From an uncultured Pelagibacteraceae bacterium (GTDB taxonomy: Bacteria; Pseudomonadota; Alphaproteobacteria; Pelagibacterales; Pelagibacteraceae): DNA of 57,130 nt. Below, in pieces: positions 46,820 through 56,280 of the stretch (positions are counted from its first letter, which is position 1; every line of letters begins with the position of its first letter). The DNA lies in assembly GCA_902589505.1 (NCBI GenBank), contig CACITE010000007.1, positions 1-57,130 of the forward strand. The letters are read 5' to 3'. The translations under genes and the position numbers were made by a program. A model generated the notes under the pieces. It searched no databases and was not told the DNA's origin. It saw only the letters and a list, made by a program, of their open reading frames with translations.

Positions 46820-47653
46820 GTGTTTGTAGCGATAATTTTTGCATTAGTCATTATAGCATCAATAGCTTTTCATTTTTGGAGTCCGTGGTGGTGGACACCA
46901 GTAGCATCAAATTGGGGTAATATTGATAGTACAATTATTTTAACTTTCTGGGTTACTGGCGCTGTCTTTGTGGCAGTCTGTTTATTCATGGCCTATTGCG
47001 TTTGGCAATACCGCTACAGACCAGAAAGAAAAGCAGAATACAAACCAGAAGATAAAAAATTAGAATTTAGGCTTACGTGGCTAACTGCTTTAGGTGTAGT
47101 AGCACTACTTGCTCCAGGACTCGTTGTTTGGAATAAATACGTTACAGTTCCTGATGATGCTTTTAAAATAGAAGTGCTCGCTTATCAGTGGGGATGGAAT
47201 TATAGACTTCCAGGCGCTGACGGAGTTTTAGGGAAAACAAGTATAGATTTAGTGAGCGACGAAAATCCATACGGTTTAGATGCAAACGACCCAAATAGTA
47301 AAGATGATATTTTAGTTATGGACGCAGATCTTCATTTAAAAATTAATCAACCTGTTAAAGTTGAGCTGAGATCTTTTGATGTGTTACATAATTTTTATGT
47401 TCCACAATTTAGAGCAAAAATGGATACGCTTCCGGGGATTATAACTTATTATTGGTTTATACCTGAGAAAACAGGAAAGTTTGAAATTCTTTGCGCCGAG
47501 TACTGTGGTACAGGCCATTACGCAATGCGCGGGTATGTCCAAGTTGATGAGGAAAAAGATTATTCTGATTGGTTGGCTAAACAGATTAGCTTTGAAAAAA
47601 TGTTCGCAAAAAATAGTAAAAAAAAATTATTAGTAGCTGAAAATAAAAATTAG
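46820..47653 (+). CDS. coxB: Cytochrome c oxidase subunit II
   Basis: Electron entry subunit with the dinuclear CuA site. CuA ligands: His190 (FDVLHNF), Cys225, Glu227, Cys229, His233 and Met236 (CAEYCGTGHYAM). The N-terminus is hydrophobic (about 1-20), followed by helices near 36-60 and 86-106. The aromatic patch is AYQWGWNYR (121-129). The start is GTG at 46820 with GGGAG ahead. No cytochrome c domain is fused. Length of 277 is usual. It heads an operon of at least seven genes. Confidence 0.93.
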   Translation: MFVAIIFALVIIASIAFHFWSPWWWTPVASNWGNIDSTIILTFWVTGAVFVAVCLFMAYCVWQYRYRPERKAEYKPEDKKLEFRLTWLTALGVVALLAPGLVVWNKYVTVPDDAFKIEVLAYQWGWNYRLPGADGVLGKTSIDLVSDENPYGLDANDPNSKDDILVMDADLHLKINQPVKVELRSFDVLHNFYVPQFRAKMDTLPGIITYYWFIPEKTGKFEILCAEYCGTGHYAMRGYVQVDEEKDYSDWLAKQISFEKMFAKNSKKKLLVAENKN

Positions 47654-47662
47654 GAGCAAAAT

Positions 47663-49489
47663 ATGAGCGATGAATATATAGATAATAAGATAGAAACAAA
47701 ATCAGCAGATTCTTCTTCTGGTGGTTATGCTCCGCCTGCAGATCATATTCCTGCCAAGGAAGCGCCTGATCAAGAATTGTACCATGCAAAAAGTTTTTGG
47801 ACGAAATGGGTGTTTTGCCAGGACGCAAAAGTTATTGGCGTGCAATATGCTCTAACTGCTACGGCAATTGGAATGATCGGATTGATACTATCTTGGGGTA
47901 TGAGATTACAATTAGGTTTTCCAGAAACTTTTTCATTTTTGGGTCCAGCGACTTATTATCAATCAGTAACAATGCACGGAATGATAATGGTAATTTATCT
48001 TCTTACAGCATTGTTTCTTGGGGGATTTGGTAACTATCTTATTCCTCTAATGGTTGGAGCACGGGATATGGTTTTTCCATATGTAAATATGGTTAGTTAC
48101 TGGATGTTCTTAGTTGCTGTTATAGTTTTAATAGCAAGCTTTTTTGTTCCCGGGGGACCAACAGGAGCTGGTTGGACACTCTATCCACCTCAAGCCATAT
48201 TGCCTGGAACACCAGGTTCAGAACTTGGAATAGTATTAATGTTAGTATCTCTATCTCTTTTTGTAATTGGTTTTACAATGGGCGGTTTAAATTATGTAAT
48301 TACTGTTCTTCAAGCTAGAACTAGAGGAATGACTTTAATGCGTATGCCTTTAACTATTTGGGGTATATTTACTGCTACAGTTCTTGCACTCTTAGCTTTT
48401 CCAGCTCTTTTTGTTGCTTGCATAATGATGACACTTGATAATTTAATAGGGACAAGTTTCTTTATGCCCGAAATATTTACTATGGGCGAAAAATTAGAAA
48501 CTGGAGGAGGAAGTCCAATTTTATTTCAACATCTATTTTGGTTTTTTGGCCACCCTGAAGTTTATATAGTAGCACTCCCAGCTTTTGGAATCGTATCTGA
48601 CGTAATTTCAGTGCATGCCAGAAAAAATATTTTTGGATACAGAATGATGGTTTGGGCTATAGTAATTATAGGAGCTTTAAGTTTTATTGTTTGGGCGCAC
48701 CATATGTATGTTAGTGGAATGAATCCTTGGTTTGGATTTTTCTTTGCAACAACTACTTTGATTATTGCAGTTCCTACAGCAATTAAAGTTTACAATTGGG
48801 TTTTAACTTTATGGAGAGGAAACATTCACCTAACTATTCCAATGTTATTTTCATTAGGCTTTATAGTCACTTTTGTTAATGGGGGTATTACAGGATTATT
48901 TTTAGGTAATGTAATTATTGATGTTCCGCTTTCTGATACTTATTTTGTGGTTGCTCACTTCCATATGGTTATGGGAATAGCTCCTTTAATGGTAGTATTT
49001 GCAGCAATTTATCACTGGTATCCTCTGATTACTGGTCGACATTTAAATCAAACTTTAGGAAAAATTCATTTTTGGATAACTTTTATTGGAGCTTACGCAA
49101 TATATTTTCCAATGCATTATCTAGGTTTTATAGGCGTACCACGAAGATATTTTGAAATGTATGACAGTCCATATATGGCATCTGGTGTAGGTTTAAACCA
49201 GTTTATAACTGTTGCAGCATTAATTGTTGGATTTACACAATTTATATTTTTATACAATATTTTTACAAGTTGGTATAAAGGCGAAAAATCAGAAAGAAAC
49301 CCCTGGAAAGCAAATTCATTAGAATGGCACACGCCAGATTATCCACCAACACACGGAAATTTTGGTAAAGAATTACCCGTCGTACATCGTTGGCCTTATG
49401 ATTTTAGCGTACCTGGATCTGACAAAGAGTATATTCCGCAACATGTAGCGCCTAGCGAAGTTCCAGCAGCAAAGGTAGAGAAAACGTGA
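47663..49489 (+). CDS. coxA: Cytochrome c oxidase subunit I
   Basis: Catalytic heme-copper subunit. Heme ligands His105, His432 and His434; CuB ligands His297, His346 and His347; the Tyr301 cross-link site and the E in FGHPEVY (Glu299) are present, so it is an A-family proton pump-type oxidase. Lys375 fits the K channel. At the D-channel entrance Asp135 lies in VGARDMVFPYVNM, where the usual APDMAFPRMNN is altered, with no second Asn. Length of 608 includes a long polar N-terminus. Coupled to the next gene by overlapping GTGA. Confidence 0.95.
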   Translation: MSDEYIDNKIETKSADSSSGGYAPPADHIPAKEAPDQELYHAKSFWTKWVFCQDAKVIGVQYALTATAIGMIGLILSWGMRLQLGFPETFSFLGPATYYQSVTMHGMIMVIYLLTALFLGGFGNYLIPLMVGARDMVFPYVNMVSYWMFLVAVIVLIASFFVPGGPTGAGWTLYPPQAILPGTPGSELGIVLMLVSLSLFVIGFTMGGLNYVITVLQARTRGMTLMRMPLTIWGIFTATVLALLAFPALFVACIMMTLDNLIGTSFFMPEIFTMGEKLETGGGSPILFQHLFWFFGHPEVYIVALPAFGIVSDVISVHARKNIFGYRMMVWAIVIIGALSFIVWAHHMYVSGMNPWFGFFFATTTLIIAVPTAIKVYNWVLTLWRGNIHLTIPMLFSLGFIVTFVNGGITGLFLGNVIIDVPLSDTYFVVAHFHMVMGIAPLMVVFAAIYHWYPLITGRHLNQTLGKIHFWITFIGAYAIYFPMHYLGFIGVPRRYFEMYDSPYMASGVGLNQFITVAALIVGFTQFIFLYNIFTSWYKGEKSERNPWKANSLEWHTPDYPPTHGNFGKELPVVHRWPYDFSVPGSDKEYIPQHVAPSEVPAAKVEKT

Positions 49490-50121
49490 ACAAGAAAGAA
49501 TTAAATATTTTTAAATTATTATCGGAAAAACCTTGGGAGGAATCTCAAAAAGCAATCGATGACAAACATGATGGTAAGACATTAACTTTGAGCAGAGAAA
49601 AGTTAGGTGTTAGAACTATTATGGTTGTTAGTACAGTTATTTTTTCTTTATTTATCGTATCTTATTCTGACAGAATGTTAGTACACGATTGGAGAAGTTT
49701 GTCCGAACCATGGTTACTCTGGATTAATACTATAATTTTAATTTTTACTAGTTTTGTTTTTCATAAAGCAAAAATTTTATCTGATAAAACAGAATTAGAA
49801 AAAGCTAAAAATTATTTACTTTTAGTTGGTTTTTTAACTTTTGCTTTTATTACTGGGCAATTACTAGTTTGGCAGCATTATGTAAATCTTGGACAGTATG
49901 CTTCTACAAATCCTGCAAATGCATTCTTTTACTTATTTACTGCTTTACACGGTCTGCACGTATTAGGGGGGTTATTTTTTTGGGGTAGGGCAACCACTAA
50001 ATTATTTACAAAAAATTATAATGTTTTAAAAATTAAACAGGCAATAGAACTATGTGCTATTTACTGGCACTTTTTACTTATAGTTTGGTTTATCTTGTTT
50101 GGTTTAATGATTGCAACATAA
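49486..50121 (+). CDS. Cytochrome c oxidase subunit III-like protein, first copy
   Basis: 211-residue membrane protein with five helices. The stretch LYTALHGLHVLGGL-like FTALHGLHVLGGLFFWGR near 150-167 and IELCAIYWHFLLIVWFILF near 190-208 identify it as subunit III family. It starts with GTG at 49486, within the coxA stop. A second subunit III-like gene follows, so the oxidase is of a two-subunit-III design like the coxMNOP cluster known from Bradyrhizobium. Confidence 0.85.
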   Translation: MNKKELNIFKLLSEKPWEESQKAIDDKHDGKTLTLSREKLGVRTIMVVSTVIFSLFIVSYSDRMLVHDWRSLSEPWLLWINTIILIFTSFVFHKAKILSDKTELEKAKNYLLLVGFLTFAFITGQLLVWQHYVNLGQYASTNPANAFFYLFTALHGLHVLGGLFFWGRATTKLFTKNYNVLKIKQAIELCAIYWHFLLIVWFILFGLMIAT

Positions 50122-50135
50122 AAAAGGAAAAATTA

Positions 50136-50843
50136 ATGAGTCAATTTGATATAGAAAAACTTCCAAAAGGTTCAAAAGGTTTCATGTATGATTGGGGTTC
50201 TGATCAAAGAGCATTTAAAGGTGTTCCTTGGGGCAAAGCTATGATGTGGATTTTCCTTTTAAGCGATACATTTATTTTTAGTTGTTTTTTAATTTCATTG
50301 ATGACTGCTCGTGCTTCAACAGTAGTTCCTTGGCCTTATGCGAGTGAGGTTTTTGGATTAACAGTTTTCGGAACAAGTGTTCCTTTATTGCTTATAGCGA
50401 TCATGACCTTTGTATTAATTACAAGCAGCGGAACAATGGCCATAGCTGTTAAATATGGATACGAAAAAAATCGTAAGTTATGTGGATGGTTTTTATTAGC
50501 GACAGCAATAGGTGGATTAACATTTGTTGGTATGCAAGCATTTGAATGGTCTAAGTTAATTTTCCATGATGGTGTAAGACCTTGGTATAATCCATTTGGA
50601 GCAGAACAATTTGGTGCTTTCTTTTTCATGGTAACAGGATTTCATGGAACACACGTTTCTATAGGTGTAATTTTTCTGTTCATTTTTGCAAGAAAAGTCT
50701 TTAGAGGAGATTTTGATACAGGCAGAAAAGGATATTTTACTTCTATGAAATCTGATTATGAAGCTATAGAAATTTTAGGACTATATTGGCACTTTGTCGA
50801 TTTGGTCTGGGTATTTATTTTTGCATTTTTCTATCTTTGGTAA
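50136..50843 (+). CDS. coxC: Cytochrome c oxidase subunit III, second copy
   Basis: 235-residue subunit III. The start is the ATG at 50136 (MSQFDIEKLPKG), preceded by AAAAAGGAAAAA. Family features: FLLSDTFIFSCFLISL, GMQAFEWSKLIFHDG with the conserved Glu, and a C-terminal TGFHGTHVSIGVIFLF plus EILGLYWHFVDLVWVFIF. It is closer to canonical subunit III than the preceding gene. Confidence 0.92.
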   Translation: MSQFDIEKLPKGSKGFMYDWGSDQRAFKGVPWGKAMMWIFLLSDTFIFSCFLISLMTARASTVVPWPYASEVFGLTVFGTSVPLLLIAIMTFVLITSSGTMAIAVKYGYEKNRKLCGWFLLATAIGGLTFVGMQAFEWSKLIFHDGVRPWYNPFGAEQFGAFFFMVTGFHGTHVSIGVIFLFIFARKVFRGDFDTGRKGYFTSMKSDYEAIEILGLYWHFVDLVWVFIFAFFYLW

Positions 50844-50851
50844 GGTAAGCA

Positions 50852-51184
50852 ATGGGAACTGATAAAAAACAAGAAGTACATACACATAAATTAGGAATCT
50901 ATCTGTGGATTTGGGGGCTGCTGTTTGTTTTCAGTTTCTTTTCATACATGGTTGATTACATGGAATTTCAAGGACTATTAAGATGGTCTTTAATAGTATT
51001 TTTTATGTTAGCTAAGGCTGGGTTTATCATGGCAATATTTATGCATTTGTACTGGGAACGCTGGGCTATTGTTAACGTTCTTTTATGGCCTATGACCGCT
51101 ATTGGAGTGTTTATAGCAATTATGGCTGCCGAGGCCTATTATACTTTTTTCACACGAATGTTTTATTTTGTAGTGGGGAGCTAA
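50852..51184 (+). CDS. Cytochrome c oxidase subunit IV-like protein
   Basis: 110-residue protein with about three helices, starting MGTDKKQEVHTHKLGIYLWI. This agrees with the prokaryotic subunit IV family (COX4_pro/CyoD-like), including the central helix with KAGFIMAIFMHL. It follows the second subunit III by eight bases and precedes ctaB. Confidence 0.8.
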   Translation: MGTDKKQEVHTHKLGIYLWIWGLLFVFSFFSYMVDYMEFQGLLRWSLIVFFMLAKAGFIMAIFMHLYWERWAIVNVLLWPMTAIGVFIAIMAAEAYYTFFTRMFYFVVGS

Positions 51185-51203
51185 ACCTACAATCTCTAAA
51201 ATA

Positions 51204-52109
51204 ATGACTAACATCAAATCAAAAACACTAAAGTTAGATTACTTTGGTAGCATGAAAGCTTTTTTTAATTTGATGAAGCCAAGAGTAATGTCATTGGTGA
51301 TTTTTACATGTGCCGTAGGTCTATTAATCGCTCCCGTAAAAATTAATTTTATAGATGCTGTCTGTTCTTTAATGGCTGTTGCTTTGGGTTCTGGTGCAGC
51401 TGGTGCATTAAACATGTGGTATGAATCCGATTTGGATTCATTAATGACCAGAACTTGTCTTCGTCCTATTCCAACAGGAAAGTTAACAAGAAGCCAAGCA
51501 CTAACCTTTGGGATTTTTTCTTCGTTAATTTCTATAATAGCGCTTTATTTTTTTTCAAATTTAATGGCAGCAACAACCTTAGCAATTACAATATTATTTT
51601 ATGTATTTGTTTATACGGTTTGGCTTAAGAGAAAAACTCCTCAAAATATTGTTATAGGAGGAGCATCAGGAGCATTACCTCCTGTTATCGGATGGGCAAT
51701 TGCAACAAACACAATATCACTTGAGCCTATCATTCTATTTTTAATTATATTTATTTGGACACCTTCTCATTTTTGGGCTTTAAGTTTATATAAAACTGAT
51801 GATTATAAAAAAGCGAAAATTCCAATGTTGCCGATTACTTCAGGAATTCAAGCGACAAAAATTAACATACTTATATATTCTTTAATTTTATTTCCAGTTG
51901 CTGTTGCTCCATACTTTTTTAATTTTTCTGGATTGTTTTATTTAATATTTTCTTCAACTTTAAGCGTATATTATATTTTTATTTCTTACAAATTGCTGAA
52001 AGAAAAAAATTCGATAGCTGAAAAAAAATTGGCAGCGAAATTATTTGGATATTCAATAATATATCTTTTCATGATTTTTACTTCTATTTTAATAGATAGA
52101 GTCATATAA
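51204..52109 (+). CDS. ctaB: Protoheme IX farnesyltransferase (heme O synthase)
   Basis: UbiA-superfamily membrane enzyme that farnesylates heme b to heme o for the oxidase. Motifs NMWYESDLDSLMTRT near 70-84 and the second Asp region YKTDDYKKAKIPMLP near 195-209 are intact, with RPIPTGKL following. Length of 301 is normal. No heme A synthase gene (ctaA) is in the window, so heme a formation must be encoded elsewhere, if used. Confidence 0.95.
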   Translation: MTNIKSKTLKLDYFGSMKAFFNLMKPRVMSLVIFTCAVGLLIAPVKINFIDAVCSLMAVALGSGAAGALNMWYESDLDSLMTRTCLRPIPTGKLTRSQALTFGIFSSLISIIALYFFSNLMAATTLAITILFYVFVYTVWLKRKTPQNIVIGGASGALPPVIGWAIATNTISLEPIILFLIIFIWTPSHFWALSLYKTDDYKKAKIPMLPITSGIQATKINILIYSLILFPVAVAPYFFNFSGLFYLIFSSTLSVYYIFISYKLLKEKNSIAEKKLAAKLFGYSIIYLFMIFTSILIDRVI

Positions 52110-52122
52110 AAAATATTTTAAT

Positions 52123-52620
52123 ATGAGTTTTTTTAAAATAAAAATAAATAAGTCTTATTTTTTTATATTTTTTTTACTATTTATTATTTTATTATTTTAT
52201 TATTTTCAGAAACTATATGAAAAAGACAAAGAAATTTCTTTAAAACCAGTTAGTGTAAATTTACTTACAAGCGTTCACCCCAATTTATCTTGGTCTTTTA
52301 GACCTTTAAAAAAAAAATTACTTATCAAACCAGGTGAAGTAACTACTATTGAATATGAAGTTAAAAATTTAGATAATAAAAAAAGTACTGGAATAGCCAC
52401 ATTTCAATATTTTCCAAGAGATTACGGAAATTATATAAGCAAGATCAATTGTTTTTGTTATGATGCCAAAACCTTAAAAGCCAAAGAAATTGATAAATAT
52501 ATTCTTGTTGTGTTTATAGATCCGGAGGTGACAAAAGATAGCAAGACAAAGAGTGTTAAAGAGATTACTATTCAGTTTACTTTTTTTGATTATACAGAAT
52601 ATAATAAAAAAGAAGGTTAA
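52123..52620 (+). CDS. ctaG: Cytochrome c oxidase assembly protein CtaG/Cox11-like
   Basis: Copper chaperone for CuB insertion. 165 residues: one N-terminal helix (about 12-28) then a periplasmic immunoglobulin-like domain with the copper motif KINCFCYD (Cys110, Cys112). Canonical Cox11 carries a further Cys just outside the membrane helix (FC..TG..GT); here the equivalent FQKLYEKDKEIS has none. WSFRP near 57-61 and the FIDPE strand near 135 are as expected. Ends two bases before the next gene. Confidence 0.85.
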   Translation: MSFFKIKINKSYFFIFFLLFIILLFYYFQKLYEKDKEISLKPVSVNLLTSVHPNLSWSFRPLKKKLLIKPGEVTTIEYEVKNLDNKKSTGIATFQYFPRDYGNYISKINCFCYDAKTLKAKEIDKYILVVFIDPEVTKDSKTKSVKEITIQFTFFDYTEYNKKEG

Positions 52621-52622
52621 AA

Positions 52623-52811
52623 ATGATTACTCAAACTTTAATAATTCAACCAGAAAAACTAATTAGTTTATGTGCAGTTTGTGTTTCCGATAGAAATGGA
52701 GCTCAAATAGCTTTGTTTATTATTATTTCTTCTTTGATTCTTTTGGCTGTAGGAAATTGGGCTTGGAAGAAATATTTTTCAAATAAAAATCAACGTTCTC
52801 AACAAAAATAA
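52623..52811 (+). CDS. Small membrane protein in the oxidase operon
   Basis: 62-residue protein with an N-terminal polar part holding a CAVC pair (Cys17, Cys20) and one helix (about 27-47) before a basic tail. It starts two bases after ctaG. No family recognised. The CxxC next to the membrane in an oxidase operon suggests a redox or copper assembly helper, but there is no direct evidence. Confidence 0.55.
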   Translation: MITQTLIIQPEKLISLCAVCVSDRNGAQIALFIIISSLILLAVGNWAWKKYFSNKNQRSQQK

Positions 52812-52877
52812 TTCAAATATTTATACACATTTGGTTTTGCCTAGATAATATCAAAATTCTGTACTAATAGAGAGAGT

Positions 52878-54311
52878 ATGGAATATATAAGTACAAGAAA
52901 TAATAAAAAAACTTTTACTTTTGAGGACGTCTTTCTAAAAGGATTGGCTCCAGACGGCGGGCTATTTATTCCGAAATCTTTAAATAAAATTACTAAGGAT
53001 AAACTTAAATCATTTAGAAATCTTAGCTACCAAGATCTTGCTCAAAAAATAATTTTTCCCTTTATTAATAATTTTATGTCGGAAAGCGAACTGTCAGAAA
53101 TAATTAAAAAATCTTATTCGGTTTTCGATAGAGATAATGTTGTTAATTTAACTAATCGCAACAATGCATTAGAAATAGATATTTTAGAATTATTTCATGG
53201 GCCTACACTTGCTTTTAAAGATATTGCAATGCAATTAATAGGCAATTTTTACGAATATAATTTAAAAAAAAAAAATAAAAAAATTAATATTATTGTAGCA
53301 ACCTCAGGAGACACTGGAGCTGCTGCTATTGATTCGATTAAAGGAAAGAAAAATATGAATATATTCGTTCTTCATCCTTATAATAAAATTTCAATAGTTC
53401 AGAGAAAAATAATGACAACAACAAAAGAAAAAAATGTATTTAATATAGCTATCAAAGGAAATTTTGATGACTGTCAAAATTTAGTAAAATCTATGTTCTC
53501 AGATCAAGATTTTTCAAATTCTATTAATATGTCAGGCGTAAATTCAATAAATTGGGCAAGAATAATTGCACAAACTGTTTATTATTTTTATGGTTATTTT
53601 CAAAGCGAATATGCGAAAGGCAAGTTATATGAAGATCCAGTCAACTTCTCTATACCAACAGGAAATTTTGGTGATGCTTACGCAGGATATTTAGCAAAGA
53701 AAATGGGATTACCGATTAATAAATTGATTATTGCAACAAATAATAACGATATTCTTCATAGAGCAATTTCAAATGGAGATTATGAAGTGAATAAAGTTTT
53801 TCAAACATTATCTCCAAGTATGGATATTCAAGTTGCTAGTAATTTTGAAAGATTAATTTATGACATAAATGATTTTAGTGATAATGAAACTAAAAAAGTT
53901 ATGAATGAAATTAAAAAAACTGGAAAGTACAAAATACCCAAAGATAAAATTGCAAAAATTAAAAAAAACTTTTTATCAGCAAGTTTAAATGAGGAGGAGA
54001 TGAAAAAAATTATGATTAAACTCTCAACAGCACCGGGCGGTGAAGGAATTATTGTAGACCCTCATACTGCTATAGGCTTGGGAGCAATAATAAAAGTTAT
54101 AAGTGAAAATAAAGATAGTGAAGTTAATAAATTTAATACTATTTCATTAGCTACAGCTCATCCTGCAAAATTTCCTGAAGCAATGAAGTATGTTCAAGGT
54201 GAAGTTGGTTTTCCAGAGAAACTTGAACATGTCATGAAGGAAAAAGAAAATTTTAATATTATGGATAATAATATTGAAGTTATTAAGAATTATATTTTGA
54301 AAAAGATTTAG
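52878..54311 (+). CDS. thrC: Threonine synthase
   Basis: PLP enzyme converting O-phosphohomoserine to threonine. Lys114 in HGPTLAFKDIAMQ is the PLP lysine; ATSGDTGAAAID near 139-150 binds phosphate. The N-terminal YISTRNNKKTFTFEDVFLKG matches the long-form family. Length of 477 is normal. It is separated from the oxidase operon by 66 bases and converges with rnhA with one base between stops. Its pathway partner thrB lies on the other strand close by. Confidence 0.95.
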   Translation: MEYISTRNNKKTFTFEDVFLKGLAPDGGLFIPKSLNKITKDKLKSFRNLSYQDLAQKIIFPFINNFMSESELSEIIKKSYSVFDRDNVVNLTNRNNALEIDILELFHGPTLAFKDIAMQLIGNFYEYNLKKKNKKINIIVATSGDTGAAAIDSIKGKKNMNIFVLHPYNKISIVQRKIMTTTKEKNVFNIAIKGNFDDCQNLVKSMFSDQDFSNSINMSGVNSINWARIIAQTVYYFYGYFQSEYAKGKLYEDPVNFSIPTGNFGDAYAGYLAKKMGLPINKLIIATNNNDILHRAISNGDYEVNKVFQTLSPSMDIQVASNFERLIYDINDFSDNETKKVMNEIKKTGKYKIPKDKIAKIKKNFLSASLNEEEMKKIMIKLSTAPGGEGIIVDPHTAIGLGAIIKVISENKDSEVNKFNTISLATAHPAKFPEAMKYVQGEVGFPEKLEHVMKEKENFNIMDNNIEVIKNYILKKI

Positions 54312-54312
54312 T

Positions 54313-54759
54313 CTAAATAGGGGTTGCTTCTTTAGCTAGCTTATCAGCCAAATCATTCATTGGATTACCTGAATGACCTTTAATCCAACACCATTCAATT
54401 TTTTTTGTTTTTGTAAGATCTTTTAGCTTTTTCCAAAGATCAATATTTTTTACATTTTTTTTATCAGATGTTTTCCAATTATTTTTCTCCCAATTATCTA
54501 TCCAAACTGTAATTCCATCTTTTAAATAAACCGAGTCTGTATAAATTTTTATTCCAGTTATAGATAACTTATTTTTTTCTTGTGAAACACAATGCTCTAA
54601 AGCTTTAATTGCAGCTTGTAGTTCCATTCGATTGTTAGTAGTAAGTTTTTCTCCACCAAACAACTCTTCTTTATGATCTCCCGCAAGGATAATGGCAGCC
54701 CACCCACCTGGACCTGGGTTTCCAATGCATGCACCATCTGTATAAATTTTAATTTCCAT
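54313..54759 (-). CDS. rnhA: Ribonuclease HI
   Basis: Cuts RNA in RNA-DNA hybrids. 148 residues; catalytic acids Asp8 (IYTDGACIGNPGPGGWA), Glu46 (NNRMELQA), Asp75 (IYTDSVYL) and Asp136 (NPMNDLAD). The W..GHSGNP loop is typical. Start follows thrB after two bases, the thrB-rnhA order seen in many alphaproteobacteria. Confidence 0.97.
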   Translation of the reverse strand: MEIKIYTDGACIGNPGPGGWAAIILAGDHKEELFGGEKLTTNNRMELQAAIKALEHCVSQEKNKLSITGIKIYTDSVYLKDGITVWIDNWEKNNWKTSDKKNVKNIDLWKKLKDLTKTKKIEWCWIKGHSGNPMNDLADKLAKEATPI

Positions 54760-54761
54760 GA

Positions 54762-55730
54762 TTAAAAAAAATAGTCATTATAATTATTTACACCGTCATG
54801 AAATTCTAATCTTTTAAAGTATTCTAGCGGATCTTTAATTTTTACTATAGCACCCTCAATTAAATTTAAATAATCAAATACTCTAGTTAACAAAAATCTT
54901 ATAGCAGCGCCTTTGCATAATATTTTTAATGAATTTTTTTCTTCCTCAGTTAATTTTCGTATACTTGAGTACCCATCAATAAATTTTTTTGCTTTAGTTA
55001 CATTAAAACTTAAATTTTCATTGATGCCTTCAAAACATAAAGCATTTAAACATATTGCTATTTCAAAAGCATAAAAATCATAGCAAGAAAAATAGTAATC
55101 AATAATTCCTGACACTTTGCTTCCTTTAAAGAAAATATTGTCAGGGAATAAATCAGCATGGATTATTCCTGAAGGGATTTTTTTTGGCCAAGTTTTTTCA
55201 ATTTCATCTAAATTTCTTTCAATTACATTTGGTAGATCCGGATGTATTGTTGAGCAATCTTTCTTTACTTTATTGTAGATTGCTCTCCAAGAATTTATAG
55301 AAAGTTTATTTTCTCTTGTTACACTTAAGTTTTTTGTAATCAAATGAAGTTTTGCAGTATTAACTCCAACTTCAAAACAATTATTTGGACTTAAAGTTTT
55401 TTTCGCATTACCGTCCAAAAATGATACAACAGCAGCTTTTTTTTTCAAAATTTCAGAAATGTAATTACCATTTTTATTTATTATGGGTTCTGGCGACGGA
55501 AAGCCTTTATCAAAAAGATTTCTCATTAAGCCAATGAAAAAGGGCAAATCTTTTTCATCTACTCTTTTTTCATATAAAGTAAGAATAAACTTACCTTTTT
55601 CCATTTGAATAAAATAATTTGTATTTTCAATACCTTCCTTTATTTCTTTGTAATTTAAAAGTTTACCTAAGTTATATTTAGAGAAAAATTCTTCCAATTT
55701 ATTTTCTGATAATTTTGTGTATACAGCCAT
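54762..55730 (-). CDS. thrB: Homoserine kinase, APH-fold type
   Basis: Phosphorylates homoserine ahead of threonine synthase. The 322-residue protein is the aminoglycoside-phosphotransferase-like homoserine kinase of alphaproteobacteria, not the GHMP type: GIENTNYFIQ near 29-38, catalytic loop GIIHADLFPDNIFF near 189-202, and SGIIDYYFSCYDF with the metal Asp. It begins MAVYTKLSENKLEEFFSKY. It is cotranscribed with rnhA. Confidence 0.94.
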   Translation of the reverse strand: MAVYTKLSENKLEEFFSKYNLGKLLNYKEIKEGIENTNYFIQMEKGKFILTLYEKRVDEKDLPFFIGLMRNLFDKGFPSPEPIINKNGNYISEILKKKAAVVSFLDGNAKKTLSPNNCFEVGVNTAKLHLITKNLSVTRENKLSINSWRAIYNKVKKDCSTIHPDLPNVIERNLDEIEKTWPKKIPSGIIHADLFPDNIFFKGSKVSGIIDYYFSCYDFYAFEIAICLNALCFEGINENLSFNVTKAKKFIDGYSSIRKLTEEEKNSLKILCKGAAIRFLLTRVFDYLNLIEGAIVKIKDPLEYFKRLEFHDGVNNYNDYFF

Positions 55731-55782
55731 CTTTGATTAAATTATTTATTTTCAGTGAAGCGACTTTTTATATGCTACCACA

Positions 55783-56280
55783 TTAACTTTTAATGCTCTT
55801 TAATGAGATTTTTGCCTGTTCTAAACTTGTTAGATAAAGTTTTTCTAGTTTATTTTTGTCAATTGAATTTTTTATCAAATGTTCTACAGCTTCGATACTA
55901 ATCTTAACTGAAATATTTTTAATATCACTTATAGCATTTTCTTTCATTTGAGTTATTTTTTGCTCAGTATTCTTTTTTTTATTCTCCATGAACTGATGAA
56001 AATTTTTTGTTTTTTCTAAGATATTTGTTTCACTCTCCTTTTTTGCTAAATTTATAATTTCTAACGTTTCTTTTTTTGATTTATCAATTTTGTTTTCGTA
56101 ATTACTTAATAAATTTTTTGCTTCAATTTTTAATTTTTCAGCCTCATCCAATTCTTTTTTTATTTGATCAACTTTTTCTGATAAAGAGCTGTTTATTTTT
56201 TGTGGAACCTTGAGATAAACCAAGCCACCAAAAAAAATAAAAAAAGAGACAGCTACCCAAAAAGTTGCATCAATTGTCAT
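55783..56280 (-). CDS. atpF: ATP synthase subunit b
   Basis: Peripheral stator subunit of the F1Fo ATP synthase. 165 residues: membrane helix near 4-24 (FWVAVSFFIFFGGLVYL) and a long charged coiled coil. The ATG overlaps the end of the b' gene by four bases. The order c-b'-b is that of alphaproteobacteria. Confidence 0.93.
   Translation of the reverse strand: MTIDATFWVAVSFFIFFGGLVYLKVPQKINSSLSEKVDQIKKELDEAEKLKIEAKNLLSNYENKIDKSKKETLEIINLAKKESETNILEKTKNFHQFMENKKKNTEQKITQMKENAISDIKNISVKISIEAVEHLIKNSIDKNKLEKLYLTSLEQAKISLKSIKS

Noticed and set aside
50052-50135. Extended N-terminus on the second subunit III
   Set aside because: It is the end of the preceding gene in another frame; ATG 50136 has a ribosome site.
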